DNA of 64,000 bases from Acanthamoeba sp. SK_2022b (lineage: Eukaryota > Discosea > Longamoebia > Acanthamoebidae). This document shows, piece by piece, positions 34,735 through 45,109 of this stretch. Where the stretch lies: assembly GCA_027943245.1 (NCBI GenBank), contig JANDJZ010000097.1, positions 45,800 through 109,799 on the forward strand, written 5' to 3'. The notes below the pieces were generated by a model. It did no database searches. It saw nothing but the letters and a program-made list of their open reading frames with translations, and was not told where the DNA came from. Numbering within the stretch: the first letter of the stretch is position 1; each line of letters starts with the position of its first letter. The translations under genes were made by a program, and so were the position numbers.

Positions 34735-36453
34735 GCTTCGAAGATTGGCAGGCGGAGCACGAGGGACTGCAGCAGTGCCCGGAGTGTAGACTGCCCATGG
34801 GCAAGGCGAAGGAGGAAGGCCAGTCGGCCGTCAAGACTGAAGGGCGACGACGGGCGGGCGGCCGTGTGAAGAAGGAAGAGGGCAAGAAAAAGGGCGCGAC
34901 GAAGAGGAAGAAGAAGGGGAAGATGAAGAAGGAGGAAGAGGAAGACGACGGAAGCGATAGCGATGAGAGCCAAGGCGAAGGACGCAGTGTCCTGTTCAAG
35001 TCGCTCGACCTGAGCGACGACGATGACCTCGTGGTAGCGGTAAGCGCGCCGACGACGGCGACGGCCAGCGCGAAGAGGACCACAGCAGCGAAGGGCTCGA
35101 AGGTCAACGGCAGTGGCAATGGCTACGACGATGATGACTTCCTGCTGGAGGACCTGGGCATCACCGCCACCCGGACGCCCGGCAGTGCGCCGCGCGCTCC
35201 GGTCAAGGAGGAAGCGCCGCCTCCGCAAGCGGACGGAGCTGGAGCCAATGCCCAAGGACAGGGCCAACAGGAAGGAGGAGGTGGAGAAGAAGAAGAGCGA
35301 GAAGAAGAAGAAGAAGAAGAAGAAGAAAACGCAGAGGAGGGCGGAGCCGAGGGAGAGGAGAGGCCGACTCGTGGAGAGGGCGCGGGGGAGTGGGACCTGG
35401 AAGAGGATGAGCGACGGAGCGAAGAGGAGATCCAAATGCTGCTCCACAGCGTAAAGCTCAAGGTAATGCCAAGCACGCCCTGCTGCTGCTGCTGCTGCCG
35501 CCGCTGAAATGATTCGTGGTTGTGGGGCCACAGGCGCTCGTGGACGAGTTGGAGACGATCCGTGATAGCGGTACGGGGGTCAAGTCGTTGGTGTACTCAC
35601 AGTTCACGCGCTACCTGGACATGGTGGGCCACATCCTGCGCTGGAAGGGTAATTCGCGTGCTCCTCTTGCGTGTGCGTGAGTGTGCTTTTTCTCTTTTCA
35701 CATGTGGTTAAGCTAGCTCAACGGCGAACGGTGTGTGTAGGCTTCAGTTTTGTGCGATTGGACGGTACGATGAACAAAGCGAAGAGGCAGCGATCCATGG
35801 CGCGCTTCAAGGACGATCCTGAGGTCACCATCTTCCTGATCAGCCTCAAAGCGGTACGGCATGCTCAACTTTTTTCCGGCTTTTTACTGCTTTTGGAGAA
35901 AGAAATCCTAAAATAATAATAATTATTTGGGTGTCGCGTTTCAGGGTGGGTTCGGGCTCAACCTCACGTCGGCGTCACGTCTGTACATGCTCGATCCCTG
36001 GTGGAACGTACGTTGCGGCTTGCTTTCATTTGTGTCCTAAACTGAGGAGGTGACGCGCGCGATGATCGTGTACACAGCCCGCGACCGAGCAGCAAGCCAT
36101 CGATCGTGCCCACAGACTGGGCCAGAAGCTGCCGGTGGTCGTCACCCGCTTCATCATCACCAATTCGATCGAAGAACGCATCCTGGAGCTCCAGAAGAAA
36201 AAGAACGAACTTGCTCGTGGTATGCATACACGCCCTAGCGCCCGTTCTCTTCTTTGAATTTAATTTCTTTTTTTATTGATATACATTTCTTTTACCGCGT
36301 ACAGGTGCGTTCGAAGGCGGGAGCCCGAATAGGTTGGGCGTGCGAGAGTTGTCCATGCTGTTCAGCAGTAGAGGGCCCGACCCGTCCTCGGAGCCACTGA
36401 ACGGCGTACAGCAGGAGCTTCCGCAGGGTCCTCTTGGCGCCGCGTTTATCTAG
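30725..36453 (+). CDS. RAD5/HLTF-like SNF2 ATPase with SAP domain and RING finger
   Basis: Eighteen exons, about 1,370 residues: 30725-31291, 31365-32258, 32351-32513, 32598-32695, 32737-32926, 33005-33104, 33183-33305, 33381-33489, 33579-33680, 33812-33892, 34025-34256, 34323-34465, 34734-35462, 35534-35648, 35741-35853, 35945-36007, 36078-36219, 36305-36453. In order: SAP motif ([20 protein letters not shown]); two SUMO-interacting-like motifs ([26 protein letters not shown]); SNF2 ATPase with Walker A ADAMGVGKTIE, DE box [11 protein letters not shown] and MTGTPIQN; a C3HC4 RING ([28 protein letters not shown]) between the helicase lobes; a long acidic insert; then [46 protein letters not shown] inside SNF2 is the RAD5/HLTF plan for PCNA polyubiquitination and fork remodelling. 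No HIRAN domain was seen. The exon starting at 32737 might start at 32773 instead. Confidence 0.88.
33949..34015 (+). repeat. (GT)n microsatellite in RAD5-like intron
   Basis: About 33 GT units end ten bases before the CAG acceptor at 34024. Confidence 0.95.
34526..34733 (+). repeat. Duplicated (GT)n plus 3' splice site and exon start
   Basis: Two long GT runs (about 34526-34620 and 34653-34730) are separated by a copy of the following acceptor and exon start. The copy at about 34622-34653 equals 34731-34766 except for a 4-base deletion (AAGA). It forms a decoy 27-base exon bounded by CAG and GT inside the RING-finger intron. Confidence 0.9.
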
Positions 36454-36979
36454 GAGCCATTCAGCAGCGGAGGATACGGTGATGCTGGGGTATGGTCAAT
36501 CGGTGTTAACATTTGAGACCTCCTGGTAACAACACTGCCATTTAAGGAGACCAGTTCCCATTATTTGGTGTCTCCTGGTAGAGAAGTGACCAATAGAAAC
36601 CAAAACAAGGCCTTTCATACCGAAGAATACCGCCCAATTCGTCATTCTCTTCTGCACCTAACACCACCCAAGTACTCCCTTACGGCGGGGGAGCTCAGAT
36701 GGCCGGCGGTGGCGGCAGCGGCGGCGGATGGGTCGATGCCTTCACCGCGGCCACAGGCTAAGTACAGCAAATCTTGGGTAAGCTGTAGACCTAAAGTTGC
36801 GTAAGCCACCAATGCATGGCGACCTGCACCACACTGCTGTCCAGCCAACAACAAAAACTGTCCAGATATATGCCTCTTTGCCTGGACGCTCCGGGCAGAA
36901 ACAAGCACTTCCGTATGTCGAATATTGGGATAGTTTATTACGCGAAAGAACAAAGACATCCTAGTTGCTCAAATCTCCA
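36454..36979. other. Convergent intergenic spacer
   Basis: 526 bases between two stop codons. A short near-direct repeat (TCCTGGTAAC near 36522, TCCTGGTAGA near 36574) is visible. The minus-strand reading frames here are short and unsupported. Confidence 0.4.
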
Positions 36980-39900
36980 TCAGCGCTTCTGGTGGACTAC
37001 AAACTTGAGCAGGAGTGCAGCGGCAAGGAGCAATGCAATCCACCAGCCCAGCAGAACCAGGGAATCGCGCAAGAGATTGTTGGCGGCCATACCACGGTCC
37101 TCGAGCGCCTGATCACCCGTGGTGATGGGGCAGTAAGGCTTGAATGCTCCGGGCTGGGACGCGATGGGAACTTGTACTAGCTCGCGTTGGGAGCAGTGAA
37201 ATGTCATCCCGTCCTGTTGTTGGGTTAGAGGAATTGGACGGTAATGTTGAAAGTGAAGGGAGCGGTGGGCGTACCACTTCGTTGATGAAGAGCGCCTCTA
37301 TGCCGTACATGTCGATATCCATGTAGTGCAAATAAATCCACCACTTGGGGATGTTATTGCGCGTGATGAGGAAGCCAGCGAAGTTGGAGAAGAGAGTGAA
37401 CACCAAAGCCGACACCGCATTGGCAAGAGTGATGTTGGGCGAAGCCAGGCAGATCACGTAGATCAGGCAGACCGAAATGAGGTTGGCGAGGAGATATATG
37501 CTGATGAAGATCCAGAACTGGCCAGCATCGTACTCGAGGCCCGAGATGAAGTAGACCGGAATCCTGTTGCGTGCATGGGTGGGTGAGCGGGGGGAGGGCT
37601 GCCAAAGCAGAGAACCTGCGAGAGCGGGATGTGTGTACGTGTAGGCGATTGTGTTGAACAGGATGAAGGGAACTTCGACAAGAACGAGGCAAGCCAGATA
37701 GACCAACGATGTGTAGGTGCGCGACGCCCGCTCGCGGTACATGAAGGAGCGCTCCTGGAAAACCTTTGCCTTCAATTCTAGAAGTCGAGTGGCGTGAGTC
37801 AGCCCCATCATACGAACCTCACACTCGATCCGATTGAAGAGAGAGAGAGAGAGAGAGACGTACGGATGCCAAGCAAGTTGGAGATAAGAAGGGAGAAGTA
37901 GAGAAGGGAGCCGCGTTGGAATGCGCCCTGCTGAGTGTTGTCGAACTGCAGGAAGAATGTGCCGATGATGATGCCCAGCGCCAGCGGACCCGCCACCTTC
38001 TGCAGGAACTCCTCGGGGCTTCGGCCGTAGGCAAGGAAGCTGCGCTTCATGACCTGCGCGAACTGTTCGAGGTAGTTGCTTGCATAGCGGTGAAGAAGCC
38101 GGGCTTTGATCTTCTCCCATCGGCTTTGCTCCTCCTCGTCCAGTTCCTAGAAGAGCTCAAAGCGAGGTGAGTTATGCGGGGAGGAGAAAAAAAGGTTGCT
38201 GGCGAGTGTACCGCGGGGAAGATGCCCGTCTCGAGTTCCTGCTCGGTGTCGGCGAAGGACTGGGAGTGGAGATAAGCATCGACGTAGAAATTCTCCCCCT
38301 TCTTGCCGTGCTCCATATCGTCCAGCGGAATGTCCCCGCCCTTGGCCTCCTCGCCCTGAGACTTGCCGGGCTCCAGTTCATCGACGGTTGTGGGCACGGT
38401 CTTGGGAATGCCTGCTCCCGTCACCTCGAGGATGAACTCGGCTGGATTCTCGTGCTTCTTCACCATGTGGTGCCCCAGGCTAGACCGGGAAGGAAGGTGA
38501 GTGAGTATGAACACGCAGCTTGTGGCAGACTCGCAAGTGATTTGTACCCGCCAAAGTAGTCCAGAAGCACCGAGTAGTCGCCTTCCTGCTTGCCAATCGG
38601 CCCAAAGTAGGTGGTGTAGCCACCTGCGCCCACCACTCTGCGTAAGCCCCCACTGGCGTCGACAGGTGTGCTGCGGGCCTGAGGTGTGTACCTTTCTTGA
38701 GGAGTAGCAGATGCGTAAACATGCCAAAGATGGTGGCAGATGGCTGATGGATGGTGCACACGACTGATGTGCCGCGGCTGGCAATATTCTTTACCGCCAG
38801 CATCACTCTCTCAGCGCCAAAGGAGTCGAGGCCCGATGTAGGCTGGTGATGATGGCGTAGAGTTTCAGCATTAAATTAAAGAAATTTCATGATGGCGATG
38901 TGATTCAAGGCTGCACGTACCTCATCCAGGAAGAGAATGGCAGGGTCAGCAGCCATCTCAACTCCGATGGTGAGTCGCTTGCGTTGATCGGCAGAGATGC
39001 CATCCGCAGCACTTGTTCCGACGACGCGATTGGCAATCTGTTCTAGGCCAAGCAGCCTGAGCAAGCTGCGCGCATACTTCTTCTTCTCGGCACGAGGGAT
39101 GGACGACGGCAAGCGGCACTGCAGTCGTTTTGGCGTGGTATCCACGGTGGGTTATTGTGGCCGAGAGCGTGTATAAAATGAACTGGGCTGGCGACGCACA
39201 AGCGCAGAGAGTTCGATTGCCTCGTAGATGGATTGGGTGGGAGCGTGCATGTCCTGCTGCTCGACATAGCCAATGATGCGGGACAAGTTCTTGCCGGTCT
39301 TGCGTCCATTGACCAGCACCTCGCCCGTGATCTTTCCGCCCGTCTTGCGCAGTGCTAAAACGTCCATCAGCGTCGACTTTCCAGCTCCCGATGAACCCTG
39401 CGTGCGGTCAAGTCAACGACAACATTAACGACATTAATGTCAATCTGCTCTTCTCTCCAGTGCAACAGGTCACTCCAACATCAACTGTCTAACGCAACAC
39501 CCATGAAAACATACACCCCGTACAGGAAGGGATGCAGGGGCCGTTACGTACCATAAGGGCAAGCATCATTCCGGGTTTCACATATCCTGAGACGTCATGG
39601 AGCAGCTGAAGCTCGGTCCTCTTCAGGCCGGACCGCGTGTAGACTGAGTAGTTGAGGTGGTGCCACGAGAGGTAGGCTCCGCCCTCTACAAAACCTCCGC
39701 CGCGCTTCTCCAGTACGTGGTCAGCTCCGTTGTTGTCTTCGCCTTTAACCTCGCCGCCGTGGCCTGTACCAGGTTAAAGAAATGGTACGAGAGAGAGAGA
39801 GAGAGAGTGAGTGAGTAATACGGTGAGGAAGTCATTAGATTCGATTTTGTGAGCCTCCCACTCCACAGCCCTGGCATGAAGGAAAAGCAGAGCGTACCCG

Positions 39901-42900
39901 GAGGACTTTGTTCTTCATCGCCGATGCGGCTACCGTGCTTCCGCTTGATGTACTGCGCTTTGATAGCCTTGATATTGAACTGCTTCATCTCGACGGCTTC
40001 CTCTTCGCTCACCTCCATGTTCTTCATGCGCGGCTTCCTCGGCGGCGAGTGTCTTACGAACCGCAATCCAACGTAAGTCACTAGCGTGAAGATGAGCCAC
40101 CAACCGATCACACAGACGATCATGATCCACTTGAGCCATTCCCTGTCGAAGATGCCGTAGCTGTTGACAATGTAGTCTGTCCCATCCGTAATCGGACAGG
40201 CCTGGTTTCCTGTCACAAAGGCCCGCGCCAAGGATGAGCAGCAATTCGCTAGGACAGGGCACTACGAACTGCCCAATTAATTGAATGCATCATGCCAATT
40301 ATAGCAAGAGACTTACCTTCGAAGCCATCGGGGTAGGGGAGGTTGAAATTTGGGACGGAGGAGGGCGGCATGAGCTCAGAGTCGGTACACGAGTACGTGC
40401 GACCCCAGAACTCGTTGGAGGCGAGCCCCTGGAAGGCGTAAGACACTGGGTTGGCCCAGAACATCCAAATCCACCAGCCGTAGATATGAATCTGCATCGA
40501 AAAAACGCCCTCAGTCCAGCCTCGGCCAACCAGGATTGGGGTGCGTGGAGTGTACCCGAGGGATGAGGTAGCCAGCAAACATTAAGAGCATGGCAATGAT
40601 CATGGGCGCAAAACTCTGCGCATACAGGAGCGAGGGCGACCACACGGCCACCATTCTCGACAGAGCGCGCATGGTCTGCCCAGAAAGTGAGTCGCGATGC
40701 AGTCGTAAAGAGAAAACCGAGCGAGCATGCGCACCCAATAGAAGAGGAAGCTCATGAAGATAAAATAGCCAAAGCGACCGCCTGAATCGCCTTCGTTGAG
40801 GTTGCTCAGCCAATATATGATGCTCGAGAACGCCCCAACCTCTACGGTCATGGTGGGAATCTGAGCACACCGCCCGTTCCCATGAGTTAGAGTGTAAAAG
40901 AGCGCACAGAGGGAGAATTGTGGAGTACCTCGGCAATAATCATAGAGAAGAGATAGGGCGAGGTACAATAGTACTTTTGGTCGCGCTGCATGTAGAAGAC
41001 TGGCCTCTCAAAGATCGTGAGCGGCAGCGCCGTCAGCGAACCAAAGGCCCAGTAGGCCAACACCGCAAACGTGAGGCCAACGCGGGTGCTGATGTCGGTC
41101 TGGTTGTAGTCGAGCCTTAAGAAGAGCGTGCCCAAAATGCAGGACAGCAGGCAAGCGGCAAAGATGCGAGCGAGGTTGGTAGTCTTGTCGCGCCACTCCC
41201 TCGTAAGCGCACGCTTGGTCAACAACCAATACTGACTGTGCAGTGGCAGTGTTCACATGTTAATTCAGAAGAGCGATCACCTTGAGAGCCCAAGAGTATG
41301 CATACGTACGTGTAGATGGGGGTGGCATATTTGGCATCACCGCTGTAGTTCACCAACTCAATCTTTGCCGGATGCTGCGCAGGAGGAACACGCATGGTAA
41401 GAAACTGGCAGATTGAACGTGAAACATTGGCGTGTGGTCGCACCTTGTCGTCGTCATCCTTTTGTTCTGGTTGCGAGATGTTCTTGTTTGCGCCAGCGAT
41501 GGTTTCCGCGGCGTCGGTGAAATAGTTGGACTGCCTGTAGGCTGCGACGAAGTCCTTCGGTTCGAGCCAATGAAATTCTTCGTTTGGTATCGCTGCAATC
41601 TCGGAATGATGATTGTCACCTCCCGACTCTTCTTCGTTGTCGTCGGCGTCGCTGACACCGCCCTCGTCGCTCAACGAGTCACACTCTTCGACGGCCCGGT
41701 ACTTGCTCGGATTTGCACTCGTGATGGACTCCACAACTTCCTCTATTATGGGTGGATGCGTTTTGAGCCATGCGACAGCACACAGGGAAAGGGGGTGGGG
41801 AAGCTTACGGAGAAACTCGGCAGGGTTGAGCGTGGACCTGCACTTGTACCCCAACTTTTCAAAGTAGACCAGGGCGTCATCCCTCTTGCCGAGGAAGGCA
41901 ATTTGGCCTTGCGTGAGAATCATCACGTTGTCGAAGAGGTGGAACACCTCATAACTGGGCTGAAGCAGGGACACCAGGGCCGCGCCACCCATGTCCACGA
42001 TTGTCCTCAACGCTCGCATTTCCTTTTGAAAACGACGGTTAATCATTTTTAAACCCTTAAGAGAGAGAGAGAGAGACGTCTCGAGTATCAACGTACGTCG
42101 TAGGAAGCAGAGGAATCAAGACCAGTAGTAGGCTCATCAAATAGCCACACGCCAGGAGACTTGGTCCACTCAATTCCGACCGTAACCCGCTTTTTCTCAC
42201 CGCCCGACACTCCACGAAGCAGTGCATCACCTACGATGGTGTCGGCGCGGTGCTTGAGGCCCAACAGCTGTAGAATGGCTTCTACGCGATCAGCTTTAGC
42301 TTGGCTCGACACGCCTCGCGGCATCTGACAGTCGGCACTAAAGCGAAGTGTCTCCTTCACCGTCAATGTTGCTGTGGGTTGGAACAACGCGGGGGAGAGT
42401 GGTAAATAACCAAAGTGCGCCAGCTTGGTTAAGACGTCTACGGCAGAGGAGCATACGAAGATGGACATCTTCCTGCTGGATGAAGGCAACATCGCGGTGG
42501 TAGTGCTTGCGCTTAGGCACCTTGCCATTGAAGGTAAGAGTGCCTTCGACTTTGCCTACGCGCAATCGGTTCGCCAGCAGCTTGAGCAACGAGCTCTTCC
42601 CGCAACCTGCGTGCGCCAACCAGGAGGCAGTGCTAATTAATCAACTCATGGTTTTTAGAGAAAATGATCCATCTGCCACACGCAGTTGCAAGTGCGACTA
42701 AATATGAAGTAATTAATATGTTCGCGCGTTGCATGGGAGGTGAGATACCGGGGGCGCCGAGAAGCAAGGTCATCTGGCCTGGGCGCAGGTAAAAGCTCAC
42801 ATCGTCGAGGATAGGTATGGGCTTAGGTCCCTTTTCCGGAATGCAGCGGCGCACCGCATTGACCACGACTGAGACCACACTACGGTGGTGCGAGGTGGGC

Positions 42901-43175
42901 GGCAGGGCGGGCACACGGTAGGTGAGGCTGCTCACGGCGACGAAGATGGGCTCGAAGTGGGGGTTGTTGACCTTGCGTGTCTCCTTGATCCAATCGCTGA
43001 ACAACATGTCCCTGTTTTTGATGTGCAGCTTCGGCTCGTCGCCTTCCTTCTCAGTGCCCACCAGGCCATAGTGTACGATCAGCTGGAGTGGAATCAAAAC
43101 GGAGGAGAGGCGAGCAGCAGTCCGTACCGTGTCCGAGTCGAAGGAGCGCGACGATGATGCCTTGTCCTCGTCCAT
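36980..43175 (-). CDS. Full-size ABCG (PDR-type) transporter
   Basis: Many short exons from ATG at 43175 to a stop at 36980. Layout is NBD-TMD-NBD-TMD. NBD1: Walker [19 protein letters not shown] (split by an intron), signature [13 protein letters not shown], Walker [18 protein letters not shown]1 has [20 protein letters not shown] and [23 protein letters not shown]2: Walker [15 protein letters not shown], signature [14 protein letters not shown], Walker [18 protein letters not shown]2 has [20 protein letters not shown] and [20 protein letters not shown] and ends FVVHQKR. Walker A lysines are intact in both halves, while the second signature is the degenerate QRKR form usual in PDR proteins. 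It likely exports lipids or drugs at the plasma membrane. Three introns carry (GA)n runs (near 37838, 39788, 42061; CT on the sense strand). Confidence 0.92.
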
Positions 43176-43598
43176 TTGGATCAGTTAGAGCAGTAGTGGG
43201 AAGAGTGTTGGGAAGGAGGTGAAGATACCAATGTGCGAAGGCCGAAAGCCTTTTGAAGATACGTTGCGCAAAACTCCACACGGCCCCTGCCAATCGGGTC
43301 GTACATCCCACACGATGCCTACCATGTTCCTCCTACTGGCTTAGCAGTTGTGCGCAATTGGCGGTTCGACTTGCGGGGTACTCCCGCCTTGCGGTGCCCC
43401 TACCACGTGCACCACATGACCGCGGAGGCACTATCCCCTGGTTGAAAGGCAGCATAGCTGGCGGCAGCATTTGGCCGCTGCGGGTGGGCACGTGGGGTCG
43501 TCGCAATGCATGAGCGGCGTCACAACGCGAGTCGTGGCTGCCGCACACAAAATACAAAAACTTAATAATAAGAGAAAAGAAAAAAGAAAAGCAAAGAG
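43176..43598. promoter_or_regulatory. Divergent promoter region
   Basis: 423 bases between two divergent start codons. It is A-rich just before the rightward ATG (about 43545-43598) and otherwise GC-rich. No specific element was recognised. Confidence 0.35.
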
Positions 43599-45000
43599 AT
43601 GTTGCCTTCGGTGGGACGAGACGAGGGAACGGAGGAAGTGAGATGGTGTCTGGATGAGTCAAGGGATGGAGTGGTAGTGATAGAGCTCAATCGCGCGGCT
43701 GCGCGCAACGCATTAACCCCCACCCTCCTCTGCCGTCTGGCAGCACACTTCCGACATGCTGCTTCTGAGCCCCAGGCACGCCCCGATTGCAGGACTCGTG
43801 TAGAGGGTGTGTAGAGGGCGAGGAACTGGGCTGTCTCGTGTCCAGCTCGAATCTGGCACTAACAACATAGCCGCATGGAGCAGGTGCGTGTTGTCGTCTT
43901 GGCCGGTGCCGGAAAGGGATTCTGTTCTGGCGCAGACCTGAAGACCGGGAGTACAACAAGCAACGGCGAGGGTGTGTCCTTTCATTGCCGTTCGTAGCGC
44001 CTGCCACTAACTTGGTAACATCCAGCAGCCATGACGCAGCTAGGCGAACGGGGACGAGCCACGTACGATCGAGTCATGAGCGACTTTCGGGAAGCTACCC
44101 TGGCTATCGTCAACTGCCCTAAGCCGGTCATTGCTGCAATCAATGTAAGCCTCCTCGCTCGCTGGCTCACGAGACGCCTGCCAACCTGGGCCCCTTTATC
44201 GACCATTGCCTGTATACTCGAGCAACCCAGGGCGCAGCTGCAGGTGCAGGAGCGTCGTTGGCGTTGGCGTGCGATTTTCGAGTCATGGCTGAGGACGCCT
44301 ATCTTCTCCAGGCGTTCATCAACATCGCTCTGGTGCCCGATGGTATACACCTTCACCCTTCTGCGTCTGTTCATGCCTTTGAGGGGGTCGCGCCTTGTTC
44401 CAAACTGAAGGGACCTGCACCAGCGGGGAGCAGCTACTTCCTCGCACGGCAGGTAGGCTACAGCAAAGCCTTGGAGATCTCGATGGAGGGCAAACCGCTC
44501 AAGGCCGCTGAATGCTTGCACCTGGGCCTGGCCAACAAGGTCACCCCCGCCTGCAATTCCATCTGCTCCTCTTCAACGTGCTTTGGGAGGGGGTGTTCCC
44601 GACTGAACGGCTAGCCAGTAGGTGGTGCCAGCGGGGGACCTGCTGCCCGCCGCCCTGGACTGGGCGCAGCAGCTGGCCCAAAAGAGCTCGTTCGCGCTGG
44701 GACTGACGAAGAGTGTCGTGCACTTCGCCTCAACCCACTCGCTTGCTGGTAGAGTGTCGCCCCTCCCATCGTCGGTGCTTTGTCATCACGTGGCCACCTG
44801 CAGACTCTGTGGAGGGAACTGACACCGGCTCTCCTCCGGGCGCCGCATCAGATACGATCGAGTACGAGGCCCGAATGCAGCAGTTTTGCGCAGAAAGCGA
44901 GGACCACGCCGAAGGACGCAACGCCTTCCTCCAGAAGCGCAAGGCTCGCTTCGACGGCGCGCCTGTTGCCATCCCTCGTGGTGTGGTCGCTCGCTTGTGA
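43599..45000 (+). CDS. Enoyl-CoA hydratase/isomerase family protein (PaaG-like)
   Basis: Seven exons give 327 residues: 43599-43810, 43871-43971, 44026-44144, 44231-44342, 44424-44539, 44622-44748, 44804-45000. Crotonase motifs: [30 protein letters not shown] (oxyanion hole), [40 protein letters not shown] and the C-terminal [14 protein letters not shown]. The LVPDAG segment, with Asp where hydratases have the second catalytic Glu, is the PaaG/isomerase-like form. It probably isomerises or hydrates an enoyl-CoA in fatty or aromatic acid breakdown. No clear mitochondrial presequence and no peroxisomal SKL end (it ends ARL). The 43810/43871 joint is the least certain. Confidence 0.8.
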
Positions 45001-45109
45001 CGACAGAAGGCAAGGCACATTTTAAGGAAGCAGTTGGAAGGACCTCTTCAGCGTTCGGCCCAGCAGGAAACAGTTCTGGAGGCGGGGTTCTACAGACTGA
45101 GTGGTTCAC

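Noticed and set aside
33946..34869. Cys/Val or His/Thr-rich frames across the GT repeats
   Set aside because: Translation of (GT)n or (CA)n only; these lie in introns of the RAD5-like gene.
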